Below, in pieces: positions 34,295 to 47,677 of a stretch of DNA of 64,000 nt; positions within the stretch are counted from its first letter, which is position 1; each line of letters starts with the position of its first letter. Below the pieces are notes generated by a model, which was given only the letters and a program-made list of their open reading frames with translations, did no database searches and was not told the DNA's origin. Where the stretch lies: positions 3,230,501-3,294,500 of the forward strand of contig CM046453.1 of the NCBI GenBank assembly GCA_025506515.1, given 5' to 3'. This DNA comes from Flaveria trinervia (lineage: Eukaryota > Streptophyta > Magnoliopsida > Asterales > Asteraceae). Position numbers and translations under genes: made by a program.

Positions 34295-37030
34295 TGTCAC
34301 ACCCTCAAAATCCATGTGTGGAGTTTTACCGCGAGGCGTGTGAACAAACCAGGATCACAGTCAATAGTTACTCAGAACGACTCTATATGCCATAATTTAA
34401 ATAAAATCAACCAAAGTACAAACTTAAACTGTGCGGAAGCGTTTTGTAAAACAACCCAAGGAAATAAAAATGTATACTATGGCAAAATATGTGCCAACCC
34501 AAAAGAGTAAACATTAACCATTAAAATACTAAAAATGTCCTAAACACCGGGTCTTAGAATGCAAGTGAAACCTTGTAGTGCTCCTAATGGCAAGCAAGCT
34601 AATGACCTGAGAATAGCATACTAAAATGTCAACACAATGGTTGGTGAGTTCAAGAGTGATATTCAAACATAAACAATTAATAACATAGATATAAAAGTAG
34701 TGCATTGTAACAGATAGCTAGTCCATTAACAATAAATATTAATTCATAGTGATTTCGCAATTGAAGCCGACTGTGTTATGTTGTTGCCTCCTGTCACGAC
34801 TTAACATGTCGTGACAATGTTCAATAGGACAAATTGCACCCAGTTGACCTCGAGTCACACAGGTGGGGCTCGTCAGACCCAGTAGTACTACCCAAATTTC
34901 CCTGCTATTCAATATTAACAATTCGAAAATGTGAGGACTTTTCCATGATATCAACACTATATTAATATTATACACAACTTGAATATATAAAGCGTTTGTG
35001 ATTTACCAGTATGCTATCTCTCCCAAAAGAGATTAAATAAAGAGTAGGGCATGAACTCACCTGATATGCGTGATAGACACTTAGAGTTTTACTTGACAGA
35101 CAGAATGGACAGACAACCTTTAGAGGTTACCTAGATCATATAAGTACATGAGTATGTGTAAACAAAGAACATGTGAAAACCTAAGTACACTACAACCAAG
35201 GACTCAAGATTTCAGAAAAACAAACACATTTGACCCAGTTGACCCGTTTGACCCATTGGTGACTTTATGTGTTGTATACCATTCAAGCAAACATACACAT
35301 ATACCATACATGGTTACCATTCAAATAGATCATATGTATGCTATATTATCCAGGTGTATCATACAACCATGTATCATACCAGTCATGCGAATCTAGAACA
35401 TTAACATGTCCACTAGTTATAACACAACTAACATGCCACACAAAGATCAAATCACGCACCACATGCCATGTGAAGCCACTCACGACTTCACATCCTAAAC
35501 CCTGCCAATCCTACTAAGTAGGGGCCTCAGATTCGCATGCGTGTATGATGATCATAATCATATTCATTAGCCATGTTCATTGCATTCAACAAACATCACA
35601 ACAATCAATTTTCAGTCCCAAACATGATGCCCTAACTACTAATCAACATCAACATCATACATGATCATCAAAGTCCAAACATCACCCATGATTATCCAAG
35701 CATCCCATACAACTAATTTAACATGTTCTACCACATTAGAATTCATCCATGAACATACTAACATGCTCCCAATATTCCAAACATGTTCAAACTATCATCC
35801 ATCAAACTTTGTGCAAATAAAGTTTCCCTTTTGGGAAAGTACATTCCAACATCTATCAAACACTCAATGTATTCATGAATTCATCACAATTATACCATTT
35901 CAAGCTCATAACAACATCTAGACATGATCAACAATGCCTAATCATCATAATCTAACAATCATCATGAGCAAAAGTTTCCACTTTTGGCAAGATATGAACA
36001 ACACATTCATTCTAAGGTTTCTAGCATTCAAATCAACAATCTATCATCTAATTAACATCATGAACCCATCAACAACATCAACCTATCATTAGATCATCAT
36101 GTCATGAAAATAAAGTTACTATTATTAGTAACCTATGAACACCAACTTCAATTCATCAATTTCTTGCAAGATCAATGTATCCTAACATTCATACAACCTA
36201 CTAATCATCATACATTCATCAAACAATCATCAACTTCACATAATCATGCTAATTTCGAATTAGGGTTTGCATAAAACCAAAGTTCATGATCAATCCACTA
36301 AAAACATACAATTCATGCATAATCAACGTTAAACAACATGTATTCAATCCAACTAACATATTAACATCATCAAACAACATCAAATTCGACCCCATGAGCA
36401 CCCATAAACAAATTAGGGTTCGGCCACCATGAAAAACCCACGAAAACTTGTAAAAATCTAACCTTTAAACGTGTGTTAACTTGCAATTGATGATTCCTAC
36501 GTGTTGTATGCCTTGAAATCAAGCAAAACCGATGCTTTGATGCTTGTTCTTGGTCGAATTCGAAGTTGGGAGGGGAGAGGGTGATGGTTGCGGCCGATTT
36601 GGGGTGGGGCTAGGGTTAGGAGTGTTTTGTTAAATTTTATTTTTCATATTTACCCTTTAAGCCCTTGTGTTTTGGTATTTTATAAAAACTAGGCTTTAAA
36701 CTCTTTGTAAAGTGTTTTTAACTTAATAATATAAAGATATAAACTAATGAAAATCATTATATATTTTATCTTTATAAAAACACAAGGCATACGAATAAAT
36801 AGGCACGTTCCCGCGTTACGCGATTAATTTCCTAATTAACATTTAAAACATGCAAACACATAATCATAACACAATAATCACATAATCAATTAGATTATCA
36901 TTAATTTAACATTATTAATTATTATTAGGTCACCAACGTTAAACGACAACTAGTGTGTGTTTACGACACGTGTATGCAAGACTTAACGGAACTAACAGAG
37001 TTTGATAACGGGAATTTACCGGATGTCACA
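34295..37030 (-). repeat. 5' LTR of chromovirus A
   Basis: 2736 bp; in element orientation begins TGTGACATCCGG and ends GGGTGTGACA. Nearly identical to 23300-26038: I see long identical blocks broken by scattered substitutions and a few one-base indels, roughly 1% by eye. This LTR holds the element's promoter, but I cannot point to a start site. Confidence 0.92.
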
Positions 37031-38100
37031 CCTACAATGGGGTGTGTCCATACAAGGCTTTCAAGACTTACATTACTTTCCATCGTTCATTAATGCATGC
37101 ATTCATTCATCATGTTCCTCTTTTCATTATCTTCCACTTTACGTTACAGAATACTTTCATTTCATTCATTAACATTCCACGTAAAGCCAATGGAAGGATA
37201 ATCATACATAATAATAATGAACATCAACATACACAGTCAACATCATCATACAGGGCATCATCATACACAAATAACATACATCATGCATAATCATACAACA
37301 TCATACATCATCATCATCAACCATGCCCAACATAACCTCTATGGCCTCAAAAGTCATCTATATGAATCCCCGGGAACCTTCCACGTCAAAACTTACCTCT
37401 GCACTTTCCCCTGAAAGTCAGTAAATAAACTATGTTCCCTCGGGTACACAAGCCCTACTTGGGCATATGGGAACCCTTCAGTCGCATGGCCTCCCAGGCG
37501 ACTTAACACCATACGGATGAACACCAGGCGAATGGGCCCAATGCGAATGCACCCAATGCGGATGAACACAATGCAAATGAGTCCCATGCGAATGGACCCA
37601 ATGCGGATGAACACAATACGGATGAGTCCCATGCAAATGGACCCAATGCGGATGAACACAATACGGATGAGTCCCATACGAATGGACCCAATGCGGATGA
37701 ACACAATGCGGATGAGTCCCATGAAAATGGACCCAATGCGGATGAACACAATGTGGATGAGTCCCATGCGAATGGACCCAATGCGAATGGACACAATGTG
37801 GATGAGTCCCATGCGAATGGACCCAATGCGGATGAGTCCCATGCGAATGGACCCAATGCGGATGAACACAATGCGGATGATTCCCATGCGAATGGACCCA
37901 ATGTGAATGGACACAATGCGGATGAGTCCCATGCGAATGGACCCAATGCGAATGGACATAATGCGGATGAGCACTAATGCGGATGGGCACCTGTGCAAAT
38001 GAAACTAAGGCGGATGAACACTTAGGCGAATGGACCTCAGTCACATGACTCCCCATGCGAATGGCGCTCAGTCGTACGACTCACAAGCGAATAGCAACAT
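37031..38100 (+). mobile_element. D-family LTR copy D1, right part
   Basis: Resumes the D-family order after chromovirus A: ATTAATGCATGCATTC, CTTTACGTTACA, CACGTAAAGCC, GGGAACCT..C..GTCAAA, TTTCCCC, as in D2 at 44040-44350. It then enters a tandem repeat (37517-37975). I could not find the expected right end (CGGGTGTTACA), so the edge near 38100 is approximate and D1 may be truncated. Confidence 0.6.
37517..37975 (+). repeat. 15-bp/45-bp higher-order tandem repeat in D1
   Basis: Built from 15-mers of three types, GATGAACACAATGCG, GATGAGTCCCATGCG and AATGGACCCAATGCG, mostly in a 45-bp cycle. Because the unit is a multiple of 3 and lacks stops, long frames appear on both strands; I do not regard them as genes. 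Confidence 0.9.
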
Positions 38101-39642
38101 GTGTTTGGTGGTGGACTGGACAGTTACAAGTATAAAATACAACATCCACTACAGATACAATTATAGTTTTGTCGGGGAAAATTTGTTTGGTTATAGACTC
38201 AAATAGAGTGCAATTACATCACTCAAGTTTATTACTAAGACTCATTTATAGCGTTGCGTCATGCTATAGCATAGGGACGACTACCACACAACAACAACAA
38301 ATACATATACCCATCATCATAACCTTAGTGTTTGGACTATAACATTGTTTGGACTATAGCACTAACACACTTGAAACAACAACCGATACAAAAAGGTGTG
38401 CCCATAGGGGTAACAACGCAAAAGGTAAAATTTCAGGAACCAAGATCAAAATGCCCAAAAGGTGACCATTACTTCACAAAGCAGATAATACAATTCATAA
38501 TCATATACATGGGTGTTTATGACAATATATGTAATGGAAGGCTCAAAAACTATAGTTCATAGCGGTTGCGAAAAGTTCCATCACAACGCCATAACAATGA
38601 AAATTAATCGAAATGTGTTTTCATCATAGTCATCCAATCTTTTTATTCATGGTTTAGATGTACCGAAACGCATTAGCATGACTGTTTTGGGCTCTTGAAT
38701 AAGGATAATGATCTCAAGCAAACACAAGTTCATCATCAACAACATAGTATCACCATTTACATTTAGGGCACATGACCTTAGATAGAGCCACATGACACAA
38801 AAGAAGCAGGAATGTAGAAATGTAAACCCAAGTGAACATACTCTTAAACCCTAGAAAAGCCACTATTCATTTGAACTACTCTTTCAACATTATAAAATAT
38901 CGATCCACAAATAATGATAACATAGATTCAATAACCCCAAAACAAAACTTCAAGAGACTTAGATGATTTGGTGATCACCATTATTAACGAAGTAAGAGCA
39001 GTTGCAGAAAAAGAATTGAATATCATCTTGCAGGAGGAATATACACCCCACATGCAATAATGTCTCCTAGCATGTCAAGGCTCAACGTCATCTACACCAC
39101 AAAAAGCATGAAAGAGAGAACCACAAGGTGCCTCAAGTTAGTTGTAACCAACCATATCAACACTAACAAAGAAACCCCAAAAGCATGGTAAAGAGAATCG
39201 AAGCAATAACCGGAGGCGGAAAATGACCACCAAACACAACCTAACACATGGGTGGAGCTTTGCCGAAGGTAGGTAGCGGTAATCGCACTATTTGGATGAC
39301 GACAGCAGCGCTCACGTGTGGTAGGAGGTGATGGTAGCACGATAACTTCTCTGTTTTCTCTAAACACAAATCAAATGGCACATGGTGAAACATAGCGGAC
39401 GAGAGAGGATGATCACCAAAGGCTGGTGCTCCACGTGAGGCAGGCGACGACAAACTCACGCATACCACTATTGGCAAGTCATTAGCAGGAGGTAGGTGGT
39501 GACCATTCACCTCTCTCTGTCTCCATCTCTCACACAAAACACAAATCTAAGGCAAAACACCATAAATAGGGGCACACACACGTAGGTGTGCATGGGTCTG
39601 TATGGTTTGGTTTTAGCATAAATAGAAACCAAAAACCGATAT
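38101..39642. other. Unassigned intergenic DNA
   Basis: No recognisable protein domain, RNA gene or element termini. Short frames on the - strand at 39092-39537 have unremarkable, low-information sequence and no homologue I recognise. The last about 60 bases are rich in GGTTTTGG/AACCAAAA, continuing right of the CACTA element at 43106. Confidence 0.4.
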
Positions 39643-39659
39643 CACTACAAGAAAACGTG

Positions 39660-39985
39660 GCTATGGCGACGACATTTGTCGTCGCGATAAGCCTGTTTGT
39701 CGTCGCCATAGCTCTAGTTGCCACAGACTCGTCACTATAGCCATTTTATTGTCTTCGCCAAAGTTGTAGTCGCTACAAGGTTTATCCCGACGACATGTCC
39801 TCGCCACATAGTTGTCGGCATAGAATTTCCCGTATTATATTTTAATTAAAAAAAATTTCTGGGCTATGGCAACGACATGCCGTCGCCATAGGTCTTTTAT
39901 TATTTATAATTATTTTAATAAAAATTAAAATAAAATAAATTTGACCAACACTATAGCGATGATATGTTGTCGCCATAGACCAACT
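39660..39985. repeat. Left subterminal palindromes of the CACTA element
   Basis: Four variants of GGCGACGACATGTCGTCGCC, near 39664, 39787, 39868 and 39955, commonly set in CTAT...ATAG. In CACTA elements subterminal repeats bind the transposase TNPA-type protein (family knowledge). Confidence 0.75.
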
Positions 39986-40039
39986 CTTTTTATTTTCAAT
40001 ATTTAATTTTCTTTTTATTTTCCTGATTTTTCATAATTT

Positions 40040-40880
40040 GTTAGGTTATGAAAACAAAAACTATTAATAAATCTTAAACAGATTTTAAAAAATACAATTC
40101 AAATCCTAAAACATTTTAAATACATGTTCTAAAATACAATTCAAATCCTAAAACATTTTAAATACATGTTCTAAAATACAATTCAAATCTAAACATTTTC
40201 TAATACACATTTTTAATCTTAAAAGAATAACAAAATCAACAACTAAATAACCAAATAAACTTATATTATCATCTATAAAATATTTAAATCCACAAACCAA
40301 TAAAAAAACAAAAAAACTTATATTATCATTCTAACATTACAAGCTAATAATCAAATTAAACAACTTTTATATCATCATTCTAACAAAACAAACTCTTATC
40401 ATTCTAGCAATGCAAACTAATAACCAAATTAAACAACTTATATTATCATTCTAACAAAATAAACTAATAACCTAATCAAACAATTTTTATAATATCATTT
40501 TAACAACACAAACTAATAGCCAAATCAAACTTTTATTTTATCATTCTAACAATAGCAACTAATAACCTAATCAAACAACTTTTATGTTATCATTCTAAGA
40601 TACAAAATAATAACCAAATCAAATAACTAATAATCTAATCAAACAACTTTTATTATATCATTCTAAGATACAAACTAGTAACCAAATCAAATAACTTATA
40701 TTATCATTTTAACAACACAAACTAATAACCAAATCAACAAATTAACTTATATAATCAATATAACAACACAAACTCATAAGCAAACCAAACATATTACATT
40801 ATGATTTTTACACCATATGTTAATCAATAATCGAATTTCACAACTTGTTTTATTATTCTAACAACACAATTCATGTATCA
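40040..40880. repeat. AT-rich diverged repeats inside the CACTA element
   Basis: Recurring AACACAAACTAATAACCAAA, TCAAACAACTTTTAT and ATATCATTCTAACA at roughly 50-70-bp spacing; strongly diverged, no reading frame. Confidence 0.6.
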
Positions 40881-41204
40881 TATTAGTTCATAGAAAGAAG
40901 ATAAAATACACACCTTATAAGTTTAACAAAGATGATACAACAACTCTAGAATAATGGTGGTGGAGTGGTGGTGGAGTTGTGGTGGATGCTAGAGGTCCCG
41001 GTGGTGGATGTTTTTTTATGGTGAGGGTGATAGGAGTGGTGGTGGGGGTGAAGGGAGTGGAATCAAAGCTAGAAACGATGGTGGTGGTGGGTTTTAGGAG
41101 ATGATTTGCCGGTAGGATGAAGGTAGGTCGCGGTTGTGGTGTGATTTGTTTTGGTAAAGTGAAGAAGAAATGTGAGGCAGATCGTAATTTAGGCCAACTG
41201 CACC

Positions 41205-41330
41205 CTATGGCGACGACATGTCGTCGCCATAGGGTTATATTATTTGTTAATTTTTTTCTTCGTTTCAGGCGGGATAAATGCGCGCCTGAATGAAAACACC
41301 TATGGCGACGACACGTCGCCGCCATAATTT
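41205..41330. repeat. Two internal copies of the CACTA palindrome
   Basis: One perfect GGCGACGACATGTCGTCGCC near 41210 and one variant near 41303, in the middle of the element, 1.2 kb from the left subterminal zone. Confidence 0.8.
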
Positions 41331-41370
41331 TTTCTTCATTTCATAGGCCTTTCACATTTTTTTATTTTTT

Positions 41371-41566
41371 GCTTTAATTATTATTATTATTGTTATTATT
41401 ATTATTATTATTATTGTTGTTGTTGTTATTAAATTTATTATTATTAATATAGTAATAATAATAATAATAATAATTTATTATTATTACTATTACTATTAAT
41501 ATTATTGATATTAGTATCAGTATAAGTATTTTTATCGATTATTTGTTTATTTATATATGTATTTAT

Positions 41567-41623
<57 letters not shown>

Positions 41624-41690
41624 GTATTAGTATTAGTATTAGTATCCGTATAAGTATTATTATTTATTACATTGTGGTAAACAAAACTAG
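41371..41690. repeat. (TTA)n/(ATT)n microsatellite block
   Basis: Trinucleotide TTATTATTA runs with GTT, GTA and AGT variants over about 320 bases. Confidence 0.9.
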
Positions 41691-41870
41691 GTATCATAAC
41701 GGTATATTGTTGATTTTGTTAGACATCCATTGATCCAACGTTAGACATACATTGATCCAACGTTAGACATCTATTGATTCAACGTTGACCTTTTTATACA
41801 CTTATTGATGATAACTAAGTATAAATAAAGTTAATTTACAAGTCATTGGCTTAACTATATAAACAATAAT

Positions 41871-42440
41871 GTAATCAACCTTGATCGTCATAAGAGTACC
41901 TTTGAGCATGTAATCAACCCTGATCGTCATAAGAGCATATTTGAGTTAAACATAAACAATGATGTAATCAACCCTGATCATCATAATAACACATTTGAAG
42001 TTGAACATAAGGAATGATGTAATCAACCCTAATCATCATAAGAGCACATTTGAGTTGAACATAAACAATGATGTAATAAACCCTACTCTTCATAAGAGCA
42101 CATTTTAGTATGTAATCAACTCTAATCGTCATAAGAGCATGTATGTAATCAACCCAAATCGTCATGAGAGCACATTTGAATTGAACATAAACAATGATGT
42201 AATAAACCCTAATCGTCATAAGAACACCTTTGAGTATCATGTACTCAACCCTGATCGTCATAAGATCACATTTTAGTTGAAGATAAACAATGATGTAATC
42301 AACCCTAATCATCCTAAGAGCACCTTTAAGTATGTAATCAACCCTGATCATTATAAGATCACATTTGAGTTGAACATAAACAATGATGTAATCAACCCTA
42401 ATCATCATAAGAGCATCTTTAAGTATTTAATCAACCCGGA
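41871..42440. repeat. Approximately 54-bp minisatellite inside the CACTA element
   Basis: Units contain TGTAATCAACCCTGATCGTC, ATAAGAGCACATTTGAGTTG and AACATAAACAATGA; some units are shortened to about 32 bp. About a dozen units. A - strand frame with repeating peptide is a by-product. Confidence 0.85.
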
Positions 42441-42844
42441 TCCTCTTAAAAAACTTAATTTACATTAACGTGCATAATTCAACAATGATCTTTATAACTA
42501 GAGCATAGGTAAATTTTAACCTAGGTAGATTACATTATATGCATAATTCAATAATGTTTGAAAATTCATTGCTGATAGTTAAGCAGAACAAAACTTAACC
42601 TATAGTTGATAAATTATTATTCTCACAAAGTACTATCAACGTATATAATTTAATATCAATAATTGTAATTGGATTAACTGATATAAGTTATCTATAATTA
42701 TAATTAATAAATATAAAATATGTTTATATTATTACTATGACTTATAATTATAATAAATATAATTATTATTTTTATAAAAAATCCACAAAGTATTATTTTT
42801 ATACATATAAGATTTGTTAGTCTTATTATTTTTATAAAAAAATC

Positions 42845-43075
42845 ACCCTATGGTGACAACATGTCGTCGCCATAGATGTTTCACAAAAGGCGGGGTTATT
42901 TCCCTCCAATTTATTTAGAGGGAAAAAAGAAACAAAATTGTTTTTACCTATGGTGACGACATGTCGTCGCGATAGAACTTTAGTAGCCAAAAACCAAATC
43001 CACACTATGGCGACGACATATCGTCTCGATAGGGTGACCTATAGCGACGAAACCATGTCGTCGCCATAGGTCCAG
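42845..43075. repeat. Right subterminal palindromes of the CACTA element
   Basis: Four variants of the same palindrome near 42850, 42953, 43007 and 43035, close to the right terminus. Confidence 0.75.
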
Positions 43076-43687
43076 TCGGGATAGGGTTAGATTCTTGTAG
43101 TGTATTTCGGTTTTTGGGTTTTTAAAACCTTTCGTTTTGATTTTGTGGTTTTTGGTTTTCACTTTGGTTTTGGTTTTTTTCCGTTTTTACCATTTGGGCT
43201 TTAGGTTTTTGTAAGGCCCCGTTCCCAGGACGCTTACAGTTAGATCCTCATCGCACATAAAACATATAATTACGTTTGCCTTATGAAAATATTGCAGCGG
43301 AAACATAAAAAAAATAACTTTTCATATCATTACAAATGCTTTTGCAAGTTAATACAAGCATTCATTTCAAAACATTATTCATTCGCATTACACTGCAAAA
43401 ACATTAACAAAAGAATGCCATCCAAAAGAGCTGAGTAGCCGCCTCGTGCCATCCTCAGCAACGTCTACCTGCCAACTGAAAATGCATAAAAGTCAGCGTC
43501 GCTGAGTGAGTTCTAGTTTTATAATTAAACATACATTTCAATCATTAAAACCGTTCATCTCTTTCTTTCAAATCATAATACGCTTTACATTTATTCGTGA
43601 TCATACATCATACGTACACATTGATAACATAATTATTATCATCCATTACATTTGTTAACTTTCGTTCATTCTGTACGTTCGTTCTCC

Positions 43688-44030
43688 CGAGTCTGTTGCG
43701 ACAACAGGGTCGCTCACCTCAATAGCAATCCCAACGATTGCACGTTATCCGAGTTTGTTACAACCATAGGGTTGCTTACCTCATTGCCAATCTCAATGAT
43801 AGCACGCTATCCGAGTCTGTTGCAACAACAAGTTTCTCACCTTCTGGAAACTTCAGGATAGCATGCTATCCGAGTCTGTTGCAACAACAGGGTTGCTCAC
43901 CTCATAGGCAATCTCAACTATTACATGTTGTCCGATTCTGTTGCAACAACAGGGTTGCTCACCTCATAGGCAATCTTAACGATTGCATGTTTTCCGAGTC
44001 TATTGCAACAACAGAGTTGCTCACCTCATA
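43688..44030 (+). repeat. Six approximately 61-bp tandem units in D2
   Basis: Units start near 43688, 43749, 43810, 43870, 43931 and 43994, each CCGAGTCTGTTGCAACAACA followed by GGGTTGCTCACCTCAT and a variable tail. This block sits where D1 and D3 carry a different repeat. Confidence 0.88.
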
Positions 44031-44369
44031 TATGTGCTTGCAAGCCTTTCTTTCGTTCATTCATCATTCATTAATGCATGCATTCTTATTTCGTGTTCCT
44101 CTTTCATTATCTTTCACTTTACGTTACATAATACTTCATTCATTCATTAACATGACACGTAAAGCCATAAGAAAGATAAACATACATCATCATAAGAAAC
44201 ATATCATACAATCATGCATAGTCATCAAACATCATCAATCACACATCATCATGCCAAATCACCCATCACAACATTTATGACTTCAAAAAGTCAACTTACA
44301 TAGCCCTCGGGAACCTCCCAAGTCAAAGCCTACATTACACTATTTCCCCGAAAATTGAAAATATTCTAA

Positions 44370-44790
44370 GTCCTTAGGCGCATGGGCACTATGCAGGCGC
44401 ATGGACACTATGCAGGTGCATGGGGAGCACTTAGGCACATGGGCATCTTTCAGGCGCATGGGCACTATGCAAGCGCATGAGTGCCTAGCGCATGGGAATC
44501 CTGGACGTCTGGACACTTAGTCAATTCCAGCCCAATACTAGGCGTATGGGTACTATTCAGGCGTATGAACTTAGGCGTATGGACTAATCAGTCGCAGGGG
44601 CACTGCGGTGCGGGCCACTTGGGCGCATGGGCACTATTGGGGCGCATGGGCACTATTGGAGCGCATGGCCCTACACTTAGTCGTCCGACTAATATTTCTA
44701 GGCGCATGGACCACTGTTTAGGCGCATGGGCTATACTTAAACACTTCTAAGGCAATTTCAGGCGCATGAGCCTTATCTAGGAGCATGAAC
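44370..44790 (+). repeat. Irregular GGCGCATGG repeat in D2
   Basis: Repeated AGGCGCATGGGCACTAT and shorter variants, spaced about 17-30 bp, same position as the second repeat block of D1 and D3. Confidence 0.8.
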
Positions 44791-44941
44791 CCTCCGTGTA
44801 ACATGTTCTAGGATGATTTCGAACCCATTCATCATACCTATCTGTTCTAAGCTTACCAAAGCTATTCTAACATGAAAAACCTATAAACATTTCAAGATCA
44901 TCATCAAACATGCTTAATACATACAGGTATACATACATAAA

Positions 44942-47662
44942 TTGACATCCGGTAAATTTCCGTTACCAAGCTCCGTTAGTTCCGTTAAGTCTGTAAACCG
45001 TGTCGTGAGCACACACTAGTTGTCGTTGAACGTTGGTGACCTATTAATAATGATAATGTTAATTTGTTGTGAATCTAAATGATTATGTGAATTTTGGGTT
45101 ATGTTATGTGTTTCACCACATTTATAAAAGGTTAATTAAAGAATTTATCGCGTAACGCGGAACGTGCATATTTATTCGTATGTCTTGTGTTTTTATAAAG
45201 ATAAGATATATAATGAATTTTATAAGTTTATATCTTTATATTATGAAGTTAAAAACACTTTACAAGAGTTTTAAAGCTTAGTTTTTATAAAATACAAATT
45301 ACAAGGGTTAAAAGGGTAAATATGTAAATTAAAAATTAATAAAACAACCCCAAACCCTAATTCACCCCCTTCGGCCGCGATCAAGCTCCTCTTCCCCTCT
45401 TCTCTTCGAATTCAGCCTAGAATCATCAAGGAAGCATCGATTTTGGTCGATTTCAAGGTTTAAACACGTTAGAATCATCAATTGCAAGTTAACACGCGTT
45501 TAAAGGTTAGATTTTTCGTGTTTTGTGATGTTCTTCATTATGGCCGAACCCTAAATTCGAAATTGATCCTTATTGGGTCGAATTGGATTGTTTTGATGAT
45601 GTTAACATGTTAGTTAGATTGTATACATGTTAGTTAACGTCGATTATGCAAGAATTCTATGTTTTTAGTGGATTGATCATGAACTTTGGTTATGAACAAA
45701 CCTAATTCGAAATTGTTGTGATTATGCATGATGGTTGATTGTTTGATGAATATTTGATGATTATTAGGTTGTATGAATGTTAGAATACGTTATTATGCAA
45801 GAAAGTTGGGATTTTGATGCATTGTTCATAGGTTACTAAGAATAGTAACTTTATTTTGCATGTAGTAGTGATCTAGTGATGGATTGATGTTATGATGGGT
45901 TCATGATGATAATTAGATGCTAGATTGATGTTATGAATGCTAGAAAGAATCTTTATTTGATGATGTTGATCATAGCTTGCCAAAAGTAGAAACTTTTGTT
46001 TATGAAGATTGTTAGATTGAGGTGTTTAAGTGTTGTTGATCATGTCTAGATGTTTTATATGAGCTTGAATTGGTATATTATTGATGAATTCATGTATACT
46101 TTGGATGTTGATAGATTTTGGGATATTCTTTCCCAAAAGGGAAACTTTATTTGTGTAAACGTTGAAGTATGATTTATGATCATGTTTGGGATGATAGGAA
46201 CTTGCTATTATGTTCAAGGATGGATTCTAGTGTGATAGAACGTGTGTTAATTAGTTTATGGCATGTTTGGATAATCATGGGTGATAATTGGAATTGGTAA
46301 TCATGTATGGTTTGGATGTTGTGTAGTAGTAGGACATCATGCTTGGGTCTGGTAATTGATTGTTGTGATGTTGTGAATGCAATGCATATGCTTAAAGAAT
46401 ATGGTCATGATCATTATACACGCGTGCGGATCTGAGGCCCCTACTTAGTAGGATTGGCAGGGTTTAGGATGTGAAGTCGTGAGTGGCTTCACATGGCATG
46501 TGATGAATGGTTGAACCTTGTATGACATGTTAGTTGTATTATAGCTAGTGGATATGTTAATGTTCTAGATTCACATGACTTGTATAGTACTTGATTGTGT
46601 GATGATCTAAGTGATACACCTGGTTGATATAGCATACGTATGATACTTTGAATGTTAATCATGTATGTGTATGTGCTCATTGGCTTTAATTGAATTATAA
46701 CTCATAATGTCACCAACGGTCAAACGGGTCAACTAGGTCAAACGTGTCTATTTTTCTGGAAGCTTGAGTCTTTGGTTTTGGTATGATTAGGGTTCCACAT
46801 GTCTTTTATTTACACGTACTTATGTACTCACATGATCTAGGTAACCTGTGAAGGTTGGCTATCCTCTCGTTTCTCAAAATAAACCCTATGTACCTTGCAT
46901 ACATCAGGTGAGTTCATGCCCCACTCTTTACTTAATCTCCTTTGGGGGAGATAGCATACTGGTATTTATACAAACGTTTCATTATTTAAGTTGTGTAAAT
47001 ATTAATATAGTGCTGTTTACCATGGGAAAAGTCCTCACACTTTTGAATTGTTAATATTTAATAGCGGGGAAACTTGGGTAGTACTACTGGGTCTGACGAG
47101 CCCCACCTTGTGACTCGAGGTCAACCGGGTGCAATTTGTCCTATTGATCATTGTCACGACATGGTAAGTCGTGACAGGAGGCAACAACTATCACAGTCAG
47201 CTTCAATTGCAAAATCACTATGTATTAATATTTACTGATAATAGACTAGCTATCTATTATCATACACTGCTTATATTTATCGCAACTGTTTACATGTTTA
47301 TTGAACTCAAACTCTTGAACTCACCAACCTATGTGTTGACATTTTAGTATGCTTTTCTCAGGTCCTTAACTTGCTTGCCATAGGAGCACTGCAGGTTCAC
47401 TGCATTTTAAGACACTTTGCTTCAAGACAAGTTGACATTTAACAATGATAGTTTACTTTCTGGTTGGCACTTGTTTCGCCATAAGTTATACTTTATAGAT
47501 TTGGTTGTTTCAAAAACGCTTCCGCATTTTTAAAGTTGGTATTTTGGTTAATTATGTTTAAATTATGGCATTTAGAGTCGTTCTGAGTAACTATTGACTG
47601 TGATCCTGGTTGTTCACACTCCTCGCAGTAAAACTCCGCAAGTGGATTTTGAGGGTGTGACA
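44942..47662 (+). repeat. 5' LTR of chromovirus B
   Basis: Starts TTGACATCCGG, a one-base deletion from the TGTGACATCCGG of the 3' LTR, and ends GGGTGTGACA. Differences from the 3' LTR are dominated by homopolymer-length changes. Confidence 0.92.
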
Positions 47663-47665
47663 GAT

Positions 47666-47677
47666 TGGTATCAGAGC
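47666..47677 (+). other. Primer-binding site of chromovirus B
   Basis: TGGTATCAGAGC, complementary to initiator-methionine tRNA, three bases (GAT) after the 5' LTR, as in A. Confidence 0.92.

Larger units (their letters stand above)
23300..37030 (-). mobile_element. Ty3/gypsy chromovirus A (Tekay-like), full length with both LTRs
   Basis: Reads right to left: 5' LTR 34295-37030, tRNA-iMet-type primer-binding site, leader frame, gag-pol, 3' LTR 23300-26038. Flanks CTTAC (23295-23299) and CCTAC (37031-37035) form a 5-bp duplication with one mismatch. RT, RNase H, integrase and a C-terminal chromodomain-like region identify a chromovirus; the RT and chromodomain resemble the Tekay/Del lineage. 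It is inserted in D1 and itself contains solo LTR C (26166-28504). The coding region has several inactivating changes. Confidence 0.93.
39643..43102. mobile_element. CACTA element, non-autonomous, TSD TAT
   Basis: Ends CACTACAAGAAAACG (39643) and, read inward from 43102, CACTACAAGAATC; flanks TAT at 39640-39642 and 43103-43105. The GGTTTTTGG-type host sequence continues on either side. Subterminal zones carry repeated palindromes related to GGCGACGACATGTCGTCGCC. No transposase or other recognised protein; the interior is simple and tandem repeats. A - strand frame of 136 codons near 40915-41325 runs through the palindromes and is not convincing. Confidence 0.88.

Noticed and set aside
37393..38056. 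Long His/Trp/Ser-rich and Met/Asn-rich open frames on both strands
   Set aside because: They are produced by a 15-bp repeat whose length is a multiple of three and which lacks stops; several overlapping frames are open at once.
40915..41325. 136-codon - strand frame inside the CACTA element
   Set aside because: It runs through the element's palindromes and a low-complexity Pro/Thr stretch; no recognised protein.
41968..42408. 146-codon - strand frame with repeated peptide
   Set aside because: It follows the approximately 54-bp minisatellite inside the CACTA element; no domain and no start context.
42277..42468. CRISPR-like array suggested by regular repeats here and at 43688-44030
   Set aside because: Plant DNA, diverged units without unique spacers, embedded in transposons.
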